A model generated the notes under the pieces. It ran no database searches. It saw nothing but the letters and a program-made list of their open reading frames with translations, and was not told the origin of the DNA. Shown one piece after another: positions 23,348 to 35,696 of a stretch of 64,000 nucleotides of DNA (the first letter of the stretch is position 1; each line of letters opens with the position of its first letter). Location: NCBI GenBank assembly GCA_963662155.1, contig OY759271.1:34347833-34411832 (forward strand). Direction: 5' to 3'. A program made the translations under genes and the position numbers. The stretch comes from Lamellibrachia columna (lineage: Eukaryota; Annelida; Polychaeta; Sabellida; Siboglinidae).

Positions 23348-23488
23348 TCTACTACAACACGCTGTCTTCTGTCAGTCAGCCATTGTTCAACCCAGTCGGT
23401 TATGCCGTCCCCGATACCATGGGCTTTTAATTTAAGTAGCAATCTTTGATGTGGCACTATCACGTTTTCTGAAAATCTAAGTAGATAA
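23348..23488 (-). mobile_element. CR1 LINE copy, continuation after Gypsy element 2
   Basis: Resumes the CR1 sequence interrupted at 21445 (HQRLLLKLKAHGIG on the - strand, then WVEQWLTDRRQR in the adjoining part). It ends near 23488, where Gypsy element 3 sequence begins. Confidence 0.82.
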
Positions 23489-26400
23489 TGGTTACGTCTT
23501 TTAACAATAAACTTGTAATATACTGACTTCACAGCGAACAACAAACAACGTGGTGAACATACTTTTAATAAGAACGGAACGACGGACATTGACGTAATCT
23601 TCTGGAACAGTGATTGGCCCCACAGGCCCACGTGATTAGCCGTGGCGTTATAACACCGTCCGGTGCCTTATACAACGGTACAGACTTAACACTTCCCGCC
23701 TTTTAAATGTCTCAATTCCACATCTGAGCTTTTTCAAGACAAAATAAAAAAATACAAGTTATTGTCCGAGCGTCCATTCTGTTCAACTACTGTCTCTAAC
23801 ACACGTAGTCCTTAAGTTTCACTGGAGCCCTCAACGGCCTTCCAGCATGGGTTGTTATCACCGTTGGCGTTGTGGATGTAACTTCGACAGAAGGTGTTAC
23901 AGCCAACTGTTGTTCCACCGATTCCGTTGATTTGGTTGGTTGGTTCGGTTTTCTCGATACGGCTGGTTGACTCGGCTTGGTTGGCTCTTCAAGTGGAAAC
24001 TAGTACTCGGAATGGTGTTCTTCTACAGTTTCGCCCTCCCCGTGGCCCGGTATTCCCAACCTCATTGTGTCCGCATGACGTCTCCACACAGTACCGTCTA
24101 CCAGCACCCGGTACAAGAATGGGCTCATTTTCTCCAGCATTCTTCCCGGTAACCACTTTGATCCACCTCGGTAATTTCGTAGCCAGACTTCTCCCCCAGT
24201 CTGGTGAGAAGTCAACATCTTGGTCTCATTTTGAAATAGTCGGGAGTCTACTACTCGCATCACATTCGGTTTCAACAGATCTAGCCTTGATTTAAGGCTT
24301 CTCCCAAACAATAGCTGCGCGGTCCGGTTGTTGCATGCGGCGCAGTACGGTAGTTAAATAAAAACCTGTCAAGTTTGTGTTGCATGGATCGGTCTGTTCT
24401 GTCAGCGTTGACAGCGTTTTTGAAGCTTTGAACCATACGCCCCACTAAGCCATTTGTAGACGGATGATAAGGAGCGCCCGTCACGTGTCGTATCCCGTTC
24501 ATTTCTTTGAAGTACTTGAATTCTCCAGACATGCGTGAACTGTGATCCATTGTCTGACATTGGTTCCTCAGGCAAACCCATCCTTGCAAATAAGGATCGC
24601 AGTGTAGCTATAGTTTCAGCCGCAGTTGTGTTCCGCATCTCAACGATTTCAGGCCATTAGGTGTGGGCATCCGCTACGATCAAGAACATTTTGCCTTGAA
24701 ATGGTCCTCCAAAATCAACATGCAGGCGTTGCCATGTAGACGCACTGTATTCCCATCGTTGCAGAGAAGCTTGTGCTGGGTTCTTTGCTTCCCACATGGC
24801 ATCTTCCACATGTCTTAGTCACTCCTTCGATTGCTTCATCCATTCGGGGCCACCAAACGTACTCTCGTGCTAAACCTTTCATCGTTACGGTTCCCGTGTG
24901 CACTTCGTGCAGAATCTCGAGCACTTTACTTCGCAGTTTCGAAGAAACGACCACTCAGTTACCCCACATCAGAATTCCTTGATGCAAAGTCAGCTCATCC
25001 TTACGACAGAGGTAAGGTGCGAAATGTGGATGTGGTTCAGCACCCAGCCTTACTCCACGAATGGCACAACGCGAGAGAGCAGTGCGTCTCGGTTTGTTTC
25101 TCTTCAGATGTCCTTCTCTGTGACTGGTAATGTTTCAGTTACAGTCATATGAAACATTTCGATTTCATCCGGCTTGTCTCCTGGAGTTTGCGCCAGCGAT
25201 AGACGAGACAACCCATCGCAATTTGCGTGTTGTTTTGTTCCACGATACTCGATCTGATTCGAAACCGCACCAAGAAAGTAGTTGCGCCGCAGTTGTGACT
25301 GGTACCGCTTTACCAGGATCCATGATATACTTCAGGGATTCATGAATTATGTGAAACGAAGACCGTCTAGGTAAGATTGGAATTTCCTAACGCCCCAGTA
25401 AAGCCCAAGTGATTCTTTCTCTATCTGCGCGAACTTTCTTTCAGTTGGCGTTAGTGAGCGCGATGCGTACGCTACGTGGTCTTTCACTTCCGTCTGACAT
25501 CAGATGTGATAAGGCAGCGCCCAGCCCATACGACGAACTATCGCATGCCAGAATCAGAGGCAAGTCTGGGTTGAAATGTGTGAGTACTCGATCTTGAAGC
25601 AGAATCTCTTTAACGCTTCTGAAACCACGCTCTTGTTCTTCACCAACATATCCAAGTTTCCTCTTTCTGCAAAAGTTGATGCAAATGTGTAGCCAGATCT
25701 GGCACGAAACGCGCATAATACATCCCCAAGAAAGATCTGAACTGTCCAACGTTCTGATAAAGTGGTAGGTCAGCCATAGCCTTGACTTTCTTCGGTGACT
25801 GGTGAAGTCCCTCGGCGGATATGATGTGGCCCAAGTACTCAACTGAGTTCTGCAGGAATGTGCACTTCTCCTTGTTAGCTTTCAACCCATTTTCGTCCAG
25901 TCGTTCCAGCACTTTTTCAAGTGTTTCCATGTGTTCCTCTCTAGTTCAACCGGTGACAATGATGTCGTCAAGATAGCACTGGACACCAGGGATGTCTTGC
26001 GGGACGTGGTCCATGTCATACAGCAGGTGCTGATGCCACTCCATGAGGTAAGCGCTGGTACTGGTGCAACCCACGATGAGTATTGACAATCACGTATGGC
26101 TTGGACTGTTCTTCAACCTCCATCTGAAGGTACGCCTGTCTAAAATCAATCACACTGTATGGTTGACCACCAGAGAGATTAGCGTAGATCTCCTCAATTC
26201 GAGGAAGTGGATATTCGTCCGCATCAAGTTGAATATTTATGTTCACTTCAAAATCCCGACAAATTCGAACTTTGCGTCCTTCTTCACCTGTGTCACTATC
26301 GGTGTCGCCCACTCACTGTGGAAGATCCGTTTAATGATGCCTCGAGCTTCAAGTTGGTCTAACTCTCGTTCCACTGCTGGCTTGGGCGCCAAAGCGATGG

Positions 26401-27048
26401 GTCTAGCTTCCCAAAATCGAGGTTTCGGCTCCTCTTTCAGCTGAACCCGAGCCTTTATGTTGTTCAGTCGTCCAAGTTCATCAGAGAACACAGCTGCGCG
26501 TCGTAAGACTTCAACCAAGTATGGTCAACCTCTTACTCGTCCTATTGCGACTACCATATCTTTATGTTGGTCAGATGCCAAAGCGGCCATTTCCTCTAAC
26601 TGAAATCTTGTACCGTTTTTATCTTCAATGTAGCGAACATCTCCAATATGTTTTGTGGTTACGATGGCAGGCTATGAAAAACAAAGCGTCTTCGCACGCC
26701 AATGTCGTCACATTTGGTCCTACTCTGTTTTTGCTCTCAGATGTAGGTGTCTTGTACATGTTTTGAGGACAATCTCGAGCACAGTGCCTAGCAGAACCAC
26801 ATATCCAACAAGTACGACCGGTGCTAGATGTACTTGGGTTGAATTGACGTGATTGTGCTGAGCTGCTACGAAACCGATTCGGTATCCCCATAGGTCGGTT
26901 TTTGTTCTCTCTCTCTCTCTCTCTCTCTTGTCCTCTAACATCACGACATTCACTCTTACTTTTATTGGGCATCCACCAGTGTCGAAAAGACTTGCGATAA
27001 GCTTTTAGATACTGCTCTGCAATCCCACACATCTCCTTGAACGAGTCG
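23489..27048 (-). mobile_element. Gypsy element 3: most of gag-pol, degenerate
   Basis: Reading right to left: Gag zinc knuckle CWICGSARHCARDC (about 26790), then reverse transcriptase blocks (FVDEYP-type spacing is broken; VIDFRQAYLQME near 26130, YLGHIISAEGL near 25830), RNase H (ACDSSSYGLGAALSH near 25530), integrase zinc finger (CGRCH near 24810), integrase core (SDNGSQFT near 24550; PYHPSTNGL near 24460) and a C-terminal block GGEVWLRNY near 24180. Frames break several times. The left end at 23489-23700 is probably LTR, but I could not find its partner. The right end is cut by the foldback at 27049. Not functional. Confidence 0.85.
26906..26930. repeat. (TC)n microsatellite
   Basis: About 12 TC units inside the gag region of Gypsy element 3. 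Confidence 0.9.
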
Positions 27049-27523
<475 letters not shown>

Positions 27524-27534
27524 CGTGAATTCTG

Positions 27535-28330
27535 TGGTTCATTGTCGGTGACCACTGTCTCTGCCAACGGAATCTGCTTCCCCGGTACGTATGTTATCTG
27601 TACATTGTATCTCTGGAGTTTCAGAAGCATTCTTTGTAACCATGTTGGCGCCCAGCCTAATGGATTGCTCGATATGGCCTCCAGGGGCTTGTGATCAGAC
27701 TCACCATTCACGTCACGACCGTAAATCGCTCGCACGCAAACACCACCGCGAGCAACCCTTCTCCCTCACGGCGTCCCAAATGAACTCGTTGTCCTTCGTC
27801 AGGTCTCTTAAGGGGGCGGTTATATCCGATAAGTTTGGCGCAAACTTCCCCAAGTACGTGGTCATGCCAAGTACGGTCTCCAGATCGTCCCTTTGGGTCG
27901 GTGGAGGCATGTCATGAATGCCCTGGATCTTTACCGGATCAGGTCGTAGGCCATCAGCTGATAGTATGTGTCCAAAATAGGTGACTTGATGGGCCGAAAG
28001 ACACACTTGTCCGGATTTAACTTGATCCCTCGTTCCCGGGTCCTGCGTAACACGACATCAAGCTTAGCGTCATGGTCTTGCCGGTCCTTGCCGTAGACTA
28101 AGGGCAACCCCTCGTATGTAAGATCAATCTCTTATTTGGAAGACATCCTGTGCCGAATTCATTCGAAATGGCAATCGGTGAATCGGTATCATCCGAAAGG
28201 CGGGTTAAAGGTATTTAACAGGGAGTTCTTCTCGTCCGGCTTCACTTATCAATACCCGCTTGTCGTAAACATCTTTGCGCCTTGCAGCTTGGCAACGATA
28301 TTCTCAACGGTGGGGTTACAGCCTACCAAT
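27535..28330 (-). mobile_element. Gypsy element 4: reverse transcriptase-RNase H fragment
   Basis: On the - strand, from right to left: reverse transcriptase block with VENIVAKLQGAK and NSAQDVFQ in broken frames (28330-28140), a LVYGKDRQDHDAKL-like piece near 28080, then VTYFGHILSADGLRP (about 27980) and RNase H ending in the [14 protein letters not shown] motif (about 27590). Sequence differs from Gypsy elements 1-3. It has no LTR here and is truncated by the foldback. Confidence 0.8.
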
Positions 28331-29221
28331 TCAATGCCGAAACGTTGTCATGTCACATTCACTACGAATTTTGTAAGACAAATATCTTAGCCATTTAGTT
28401 TGAGTCAACAGCCCATTCACATTTACTGATTATATATGATAAATTAGTTGGTTTGAGTTACTCTTAAGCAAAGAACAGCTGTGTAGCGCGCCATTTTGGA
28501 TTGGCCAATATCGGATCATTTCACTGGGTCCAATATGATTTCTGTTATGGCGCGACTGAAGCGCCACCTAGGTTTTTAGATGGTCCTTTGCGTAAACATT
28601 CGCGCATTGCCTGTTATAGGACTCTACGACTGTTTATTATGAACAAAATATATTTGGTTGCGTACGCATCGATTATTTAGCACATGTCTAAAGTAAAGAC
28701 TAACTTTGTTCACTTTGTCATTTACGATGATATAGTGTATATTACAAAAGTAGGGACGTCCGCAGGAATTTTTTCAGGGAGGGGCAAGAAAGATGGGTGA
28801 CGCCTAACGTTAGGATAATCAACTATATACTAAGTATCACTGACAATGTCCAGTACAATAATATTTATTATCTATACAGATTGCTGTTTGATTTATCGTG
28901 TGGAATTTTATTTACTTAACCATAATTATAATGCTAGATAAATTGTGTTTTATAAAGGAATAAAGGGTGTCCATTAAAATCCTATCTATTTTAATTTACA
29001 TTTTTACATAACTATTTTAATTTACAATAACCATAATTAATAAAAACTCATGTAAACTGAGAATAAAGAGGGTATTCACGGCTTTACTTTTGTACATCAC
29101 ATACCATAAAAAAGAAATAAGAATTTGTGTATCCTATACATAATATACTGCAGGTATGTGGCCGTTATTTTTTTTTACACAAAACACATTTCAGTACAAA
29201 ACAGAATATAATTCCTAACTA
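28331..29221. other. AT-rich interval without recognisable gene
   Basis: Nothing beyond short stray frames. It contains a GCGCGACTGAAGCGCCACC stretch near 28550 and long A/T-rich runs. Confidence 0.6.
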
Positions 29222-29960
29222 TCGAGTCGCCCACAAACACTCTCGCTCTCCTCTTCGCCCCTTCTATCACTACATCGGAGTAGCTCTTGCGTTGGATCCC
29301 TTTCGTCGCATTCTGTCATGCAGTCGTGTCACTTGGCAGCCACCTGTCCATCTCCCTCTCGCCCGTCAACATGTCACTTTTCCGTCCTTTTTTGCTTGCG
29401 CTCCTGTCGCCCTCAGTCCTGACGCCTCCGTTCCTTTCGCCTTCCCTCCCGTCTCCCTCGCTACCATCGCCTTCCCTTGCGTCTCCTTCCCTCCCTTCTC
29501 TTTCTCTCCCGTTATCTTCCCTCCCGTTAAAGTCATTCCCATTTCCTTCCATCCCTTCTCCTTTCGTCCGATCTCCTTACGTCCTGCGTCCTTACTTCCT
29601 CTCTGCTTACGTCCAGCTCCCTCCCAGGCTGAGGTGAGCTCACCCTAGCATCTATCTCATCGTCTTCCGTCACTTTGCCATCCATTGTCCCCCCCTCCGG
29701 AACCACTGGCACAACCCACCTCTTCCCTTCCCACCAATTCCACAACAAGCTGCCTCAGCAGTTCCATCCCTACCTGTAATTGCTTCATCTTCGCACATCC
29801 CCTACACTCAAAGCTAAAACTATCCGCCTGAACCTCAGCCCAGGACTTCTCACACCCGGGTCTGACGATTCCACCCAGTTGCTACAACTCATGCATATTA
29901 AATGCCTGGTGGCCTTTACTTGCCGCTTGCACGGCGCCATCACATAATTTAGTTTTAGTT
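29222..29960 (-). mobile_element. CR1-associated ORF1-side fragment
   Basis: 29222-29380 and 29685-29760 match 63725-63860 and 63905-63985 near the 5' side of the CR1 copy at the window end. On the - strand it encodes a low-complexity charged stretch rich in EGDGREGE-like units, then a leucine-rich region. On the + strand the same bases read as serine/proline-rich frames of 116-173 codons, which I regard as shadows. Confidence 0.6.
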
Positions 29961-32695
29961 AGATTGTTACGTTAGCCGTGAATAAGGCTGTTTTCTTAGT
30001 TCAGAGGAACACTTTAGGCTGAATTATAAAGCGACTGTCATTAAGAGGAAAGAAACGCAGCGTCGCTACGACTTGAAGAGAGTCAGGACATTCGACAATG
30101 CATGGCAGTCCGGCCGTCCGTCCCTGTCCGTCGAGGTGGTTGACAGCGGCAAACAAAATGTTCTGTTCGTGGTGTAAATAATAATACGAACTCGTCGGCT
30201 GGCGCCTCGCTGTGCACTTTTATCAAATACAATGGTGTTTTTTTAATAACTTACAATGTTTTATTTAATTTGTATTTTTCAAAAACAAATTGTATAATAC
30301 TTTAGCGTAGTAAAATTCGCGCCATTAGATTACAGTACATTACAGTAGCGCCATCTAGCGGATTTGGGGGCCACCATTACCTACTAATTATATACGCAAC
30401 GAAGTTTTCAGCGCTTCTGTAGTGATTTAGCAAGACGAAGTCCAGATGGAAGATTTTAATGGAATACTGCTGATTGGCTGATTGCGGATGTGATGTGCGT
30501 TGGGCAATAGAATGAGTCATTAATTAATTACTTAATATCAAATTGGGTTGTACACAATTTCTTGTTGGCTAGAGAAAAACTAAGGAAATTAGTTTTATTG
30601 CAAGAATTATGTACAACCCAAAATTTGTATTATTTTATTAGCATCACAACCGTTTCTGTTTTAGAAACGACAAACAGACAGCCTATTTTACCAGCATTAT
30701 TGCCAACACCGCGTGGAAACCAATGCAAGGGTCATCTTGTGTGGTGGTTCCACGGATGTCAGTGTCCGGGAACAGGTTTGTATATATTTCCTGCTCAGAT
30801 CTCCCTGTTTTGCAAGGAACAAATTAACTATATCGGGGAGGGTTAAGAGGTTGCAACCCCACGATCTCAATGAAAAAAAATCTGGCATAAAATCGATAGT
30901 GTGATGGTTTGCATAAGTATAAAAATGCCGTGTTATGCCATAACTTCAACAGAAAAATATTGAAACCAGCCATGTATGCATATTTTATGTATCATTACAT
31001 ATACATGTGTACGTCATAAACAGATAAGAAATTACAAAACATAATATTTACAAAATTTCTGGCGACACATAATATTCCTACCATTTCTAGACCATCTTCT
31101 CCAGGAATTTGACACGAGATTCAGTGCAAACACAGGGAAAGCAATAACGTGGGCAAACTGACAGCAACATAACCGACCACCAAGAATGCTACTGCCTCCT
31201 CCAGCGTCCGTGTTAGTTGAAGTCAGACGGTGGAAGAAGAAATGGGATTCATCAGAAAAAACAAAGCCCCACAATCTACAGAAAACAATGGGTGCAACAC
31301 CCAGCTCCATGTTCCGAAATCTGTTCTGCAGTTATCAATTGCTGATGTTAATATCGGTCACAAGTGCTGGAGTGGAGCGTGCTAACTGCTGGAGTGGAGC
31401 GTGCTAACTGTACAACACACTAGCTGTACGTACAACACACTAGCTGTACAAGTGCTGGAGTGGAGCGTGCTAACTGTACAACACACTAGCTGTACGTACA
31501 ACACACTAGCTGTACGTATAACACACTAGCTGTACGTACAATGCACTAATGCATTAAATGTTTCAACGTGTTCATTGGTCTAATTCTGTTTTTTTATTTA
31601 ATTAATATGATGATATAATTATTCATTCAAATCACCAATCAGAAGTCTGACCATACGTTTACTACGTAATGCCCCGGGATACACCATTTCAAGAACATTT
31701 CCCAGGATCCTCTTGCATGTGTGGCTGCGCCCCTCCCCCCCCCGTTGGTCAAATCCTGGATCCACCAGTGGTTAGTATCGGTTCCATGTTGCATAATCGA
31801 GTTCCAGTCATAGTCAGGATATAAGTAAACAAAACCATGACATTTCGGTGCATACTACTGTGTTTAATTACGACAGAGGTAGAATCAAATAAGTATAGCA
31901 AACTATGCTTCGCGGAGCTGAAGCATAACCGCATGCGGGACGTTGAACGTTTGCTTGCGACGTTTTGCGTAGGCCTACGTTAGAAAGCAACGTTTTCAGC
32001 TTACCGTTTTTACATATTTCGAACGACGATTGTTCTTTGACGTAAGTCAATTATATTGGGCAATGAAATGCGTCGATATTGTTACGTCATCATGCGGTAA
32101 CTCGTAGCAATCATTTACAAACTAGATGTCAAAGAAATCGGACGCGTTTTGAACGAGCTGCGATCGTTAATGTTCGAAGGTATCTGGACACGTTATCGTC
32201 TACCGGAGACAGCGATCTCTGGACAATGCTTCACGATGGATCAATATTATAATTGGTAAGTTTAAAAAACATTGCCTAATCTTCTTACCCAAATATGTGA
32301 TGAGTAGGCCTATTTGCACTGTATACACATGGACATATATTTATAAATATGAATAAATATAAGTCCATGGTATACACGATATTTTCGATGTGTTCTCCTA
32401 CCGACCCGCCTGTATGTTCAACATAGGAAGAACAAGAAGCAGTCCAATGTCTTATACGTAACGATTCTGGTTCTTGCACGTTTGAGCTCGGGGCTTTGAG
32501 GATTTACGCGCTATGCCTAAAGCCAAGGCTATGGAAGTTTTATTACTATAATACTTAAACTAATATTCCACAATGTATACTTATAAAATTATATCCCGCA
32601 CCGTTGTATAATGTTAGATAATAAATCGTATTATTGTTTTTGTTGTTGGATAGATATTGGCTTACGTCACACTGAAGGGTGAACAATCTTGGAGG
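29961..32695. other. Interval with small repeats, no confident gene
   Basis: Contains an imperfect inverted repeat at 30541-30622 (GGGTTGTACACAATTTCTTG against CAAGAATTATGTACAACCC), an 18-bp-type tandem repeat at 31362-31550, and a - strand frame near 31230 with VFSDESHFFFHR, faintly like a Tc1/mariner DDE segment. The rest shows nothing I recognise. Confidence 0.5.
31362..31550. repeat. Nested tandem repeat (GTACAACACACTAGCT and a longer unit)
   Basis: A 16-20-base unit with GTACAACACACTAGCT occurs six or so times. It is interspersed with two to three copies of CTGGAGTGGAGCGTGCTAACT, giving a two-level repeat. GTACGTAC joints are themselves palindromic. Confidence 0.85.
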
Positions 32696-32698
32696 TAA

Positions 32699-33367
32699 TT
32701 CCAACTCGTTGATTGGACTGTACACAACCCACGCGATGATGTGAAACGCTACATCACCAGCAAGTCAAAGGAAGACAAACTGAAGCTGTGTCTCTCTACG
32801 GGTTCACAACGCTACATCACCAGCAAGTCAAAGGAAGACAAACTGAAGCTGTGTTTGTCTACGGGTTCACAACGCTACATCACCAGCAAGTCAAAGGAAG
32901 ACAAACTGAAGCTGTGTCTCTCTACGGGTTCACAACGCTACATCACCAGCAAGACAAAGGAAGACAAACTGAAGCTGTGTCTGTCTACGGGTTCACAACG
33001 CTACATCACCAGCAAGTCAAAGGAAGACAAACTGAAGCTGTGTCTCTCTACGGGTTCACAACGCTACATCACCAGCAAGACAAAGGAAGACAAACTGAAG
33101 CTGTGTTTGTCTACGGGTTCACAACGCTACATCACCAGCAAGTCAAAGGAAGACAAACTGAAGCTGTGTCTCTCTACGGGTTCACAACGCTACATCACCA
33201 GCAAGTCAAAGGAAGACAAACTGAAGCTGTGTTTGTCTACGGATTCACAACGCTACATCACCAGCAAGTCAAAGGAAGACAAACTGAAGCTGTGTCTATC
33301 TACGGGTTCACAACGCAAACAGATTCCAGAGCTCCTGGAGTCTGCGGAACACTTCGCTCGCGACTAG
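32699..33367 (+). CDS. Unrecognised frame with nine 21-residue repeats
   Basis: A + strand frame is open from 32699 (after a stop at 32696) to TAG at 33365-33367. A unique start (LVDWTVHNPRDDVKR) leads into nine copies of a 21-residue unit, YITSKSKEDKLKLCLSTGSQ plus R, at 32747-33313, and ends KQIPELLESAEHFARD. The repeat period is exactly 63 bases, so a second + frame is open as well. Third-position and S/T changes are conservative in this frame. The unique ends read like real protein and a gene exon is possible, but I see no good ATG and no family. It could equally be a minisatellite grown in a dead exon. Confidence 0.35.
   Translation, partial: FQLVDWTVHNPRDDVKRYITSKSKEDKLKLCLSTGSQRYITSKSKEDKLKLCLSTGSQRYITSKSKEDKLKLCLSTGSQRYITSKTKEDKLKLCLSTGSQRYITSKSKEDKLKLCLSTGSQRYITSKTKEDKLKLCLSTGSQRYITSKSKEDKLKLCLSTGSQRYITSKSKEDKLKLCLSTDSQRYITSKSKEDKLKLCLSTGSQRKQIPELLESAEHFARD
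32747..33313. repeat. 63-bp minisatellite, nine units, dimeric pattern
   Basis: Units begin CGCTACATCACCAGCAAG at 32747 and every 63 bases after. Odd units 1, 3, 5 and 7 carry CTCTCT where even units carry TTGTCT or CTGTCT. This suggests growth by 126-bp steps. Confidence 0.95.
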
Positions 33368-33399
33368 GCACTGAGCATAAACATTATCACGTCGTCTTC

Positions 33400-33781
33400 A
33401 AGCGCAACAGATGATCACACGGTACTGGAAGTGACGCGTGCAGGCACTGCACGGTTGGGGGTGTCCTGCAGTCAAGACTGCCCGTCGTGGTGGTCGGGAG
33501 GGACGCCTTCTACTCCGAGGTAAGCCTAACAGAGCCCTCTGATGTGTATAACTGTGTTATAAATGTGTATGCATATATGCAATACTGTGTGTGTCCAAGA
33601 TAATGGCAATAGTGTTACCAGGTCGTATGTAGATAGATAACCGGCAAAGTTATTTAAACTGTAATCGGCTAATTGTCGTCGGTGATCTTTCATTTCAGGT
33701 GCCTCACGCGTGCTTCCGGTTTGACCGATCACTGTTGCGGCTGCAAACGACACGACGCGTTGGTAATAGGTTTCGCTTTTA
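33400..33781 (+). other. Possible decayed or unrecognised exons
   Basis: GTGTCCTGCAG before 33473 and GAG|GTAAGC at 33522 could bound a short exon reading RLPVVVVGRDAFYSE. A TTTCATTTCAG acceptor near 33699 opens VPHACFRFDRSLLRLQ, which continues to a stop at 33781. Phases of the two pieces agree. Family unknown; 33400-33470 also reads DDHTVLEVTRAG in another frame. Weak evidence. Confidence 0.22.
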
Positions 33782-34040
33782 GTTTTATTGATTTATATTG
33801 TTTATGACGAGGAGTTGCCCCGGGGGACCGGGGAACCTCCGGGGAGATGCACACGTGTACGGTGTTACCGAGCGTTTATGATTTATCCAGACAGACGACT
33901 GCTTTGGATGTGACGACATGTTGCTGATTTTATTTTTATTATCTCTTGTTTTGTATTGTATTTCTTATCACGCTTCGTAATATTAAATTTGCTCAGTGCC
34001 TAGTTCGTGTTTGGGAGGATTCCAAGCGCGAGCGAGATGA

Positions 34041-34412
34041 TTGAGATCTACTGATCGGCAAAAGTCACCAGCAACGTTAACACCGACACGGGCGAACGCC
34101 ACTCAAATCATTCATCGTCGAAACCGATCGTCACCGGAAGTGTCTACCACCGTGGTCGCCGGTGAACGCGCTCTCACAGTGAACGTTACGCGATCGACGC
34201 CGATCGAGGCGAAGATATCATCTATCATGGCCGCAGACAAACGGTCTCGGACGACGGGCGGTCGTCACAAAACGTTTGACGCCGATAGAGGCGCTCGTTC
34301 TTCGAAAACATATGTCGTGGACATGAATGAACGCTCTCGGACTCCGAACGAAACCCGATCGACGTCGATCAAGGCGAAGATCACGCCGCGAAACTTGGCG
34401 TTGAGCCGTTGA
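34041..34412 (+). CDS. Unrecognised 123-codon frame with internal repeat
   Basis: A GC-rich open frame rich in R, S and T. TRSTPIEAKI and TRSTSIKAKI occur about 55 residues apart, showing an internal duplication. No ATG in good context is evident, and no domain is recognised. The first codon shown is a guess. It may be part of a retroelement gag or a non-coding GC island. Confidence 0.2.
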   Translation: MRSTDRQKSPATLTPTRANATQIIHRRNRSSPEVSTTVVAGERALTVNVTRSTPIEAKISSIMAADKRSRTTGGRHKTFDADRGARSSKTYVVDMNERSRTPNETRSTSIKAKITPRNLALSR

Positions 34413-35029
34413 ACATTCTACGTTCGCCGAGAAAGCGCCACTTTGAACATTGAATGTCGCTGGGAACTTGGCGAGAGGGAATATTCTCTATGACGCTGTC
34501 TGTGATTAACGTTTCGTTTGTTTGGTTCGTCATTGCTCGCTCGTTTAATAAAGTTCTGCTTGATTATCCTTTAATAAAGTTACTGTCGTACCTCTACAAC
34601 AATGCTTCTGTCATACCTTCAATGTATATCTTTATCGGTATACTCAATATGTTACATTATATACTAAGCTATATGTTTAGATAATGGCATCCAAATACAA
34701 ACCCTACAAAATTATTAATCGACGTTTCCCAAAATACCCCGCGCGCGTTGACTCAGTTCTGATTCACACTCCCGACAGAGGCGCCACCATATGATAAATA
34801 TGATCCATTTTTACGCATGCGCAGAGGTCGATCCTAGTTGTTGTTTTTTTAAGTTTTTATTTGGCGCTTGGCCGCACATCCGTACTTCATTGAGATAGTT
34901 TGGGGCAGGTCGTTGACGTAGATTTCTAAGGATATGGTGGCCGGAAACAATTAGCAATGAAGCAGTATGGGCCAGAACAAATCAGGAACCAATCGAACAT
35001 CAAATTAGAAGGAAGAAGTGTAGCTGGGT

Positions 35030-35230
35030 AGTTTGGGGCAGGTCTCAGGAAGCCAACTTAGCACATCACAAGACAGATGCTCACGTGGAACCTTCAGGAC
35101 AAAGGGAAAATTGGAAGGCCAAGAAACACCTGGTGCAGAGAAGTAGAAGCAGAGATGTCAAAAGCAGAACACAAACGGAGAGAGCTGGAAGCCCAAAACC
35201 GTGTCCCATGGAAAAATATTAAACGGACTG
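35030..35230 (+). mobile_element. LINE reverse-transcriptase C-terminal fragment
   Basis: On the + strand the frame near 35060-35220 reads like GKIGRPRNTWCREVEAEM and RVPWKN, the usual C-terminal tail of RTE-like or related LINE ORFs (GRPK.TWRR...). It is short and truncated on both sides. Confidence 0.55.
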
Positions 35231-35234
35231 GAAA

Positions 35235-35515
35235 ACGTAGAAGCTCGTAAATTCTTCGAAATGAGACAGCCTGACGTACCAGAGGACACACAGTGAAGAT
35301 GTTCAAACCGAGAGCCAGACTGTTGACTAGGCAGAGATTCTTTTCGATCAGAGTGATTGATCTGTGGAATGGACTCCCGCAAAATGTGGTGGATGCCAAG
35401 ACAGTCCCTCAGTTCAAAGCCAGACTAGATCAGCAATGGGATAGCCTGGGATATGGGTAGTACTGGGTACCAACAAAGGCCGATGGCCTAAAATAACCCA
35501 TTAACCTGTACGTGT
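35235..35515 (+). mobile_element. CR1/L2-type LINE 3' end, second family
   Basis: The + strand frame reads FKPRARLLTRQRFFSIRV, then WNGLPQNVVDAKTVPQFK to a stop near 35460, followed by a 3' UTR. This matches the end of CR1/L2-type reverse transcriptases but differs from the CR1 family elsewhere in the window. Confidence 0.7.
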
Positions 35516-35696
35516 AAGTGTAAGGAGTCGTTGCTGGCCTGTGGTCCGCCGTGAACAGAAGTAAGTCGTAGATGTGGATGTTGAGGAGAACTGGTGCAAG
35601 AACAGAATCACGGAAACAACGCCCGTTGTTTTAACATTTTAACACAGACAACGTCGTCCGCTTCAGCTCCCAGACCGACGTTGCGGCTCGTATGTG

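Noticed and set aside
29127..29648. 173-codon Ser/Pro-rich frame on the + strand
   Set aside because: The region is better explained as the ORF1 side of a CR1 element on the - strand. The pyrimidine bias keeps the + frame open by composition.
31032..31310. Tc1/mariner transposase fragment on the - strand
   Set aside because: Only VFSDES resembles a DDE block. No inverted ends and no other motif, so not called as an element.
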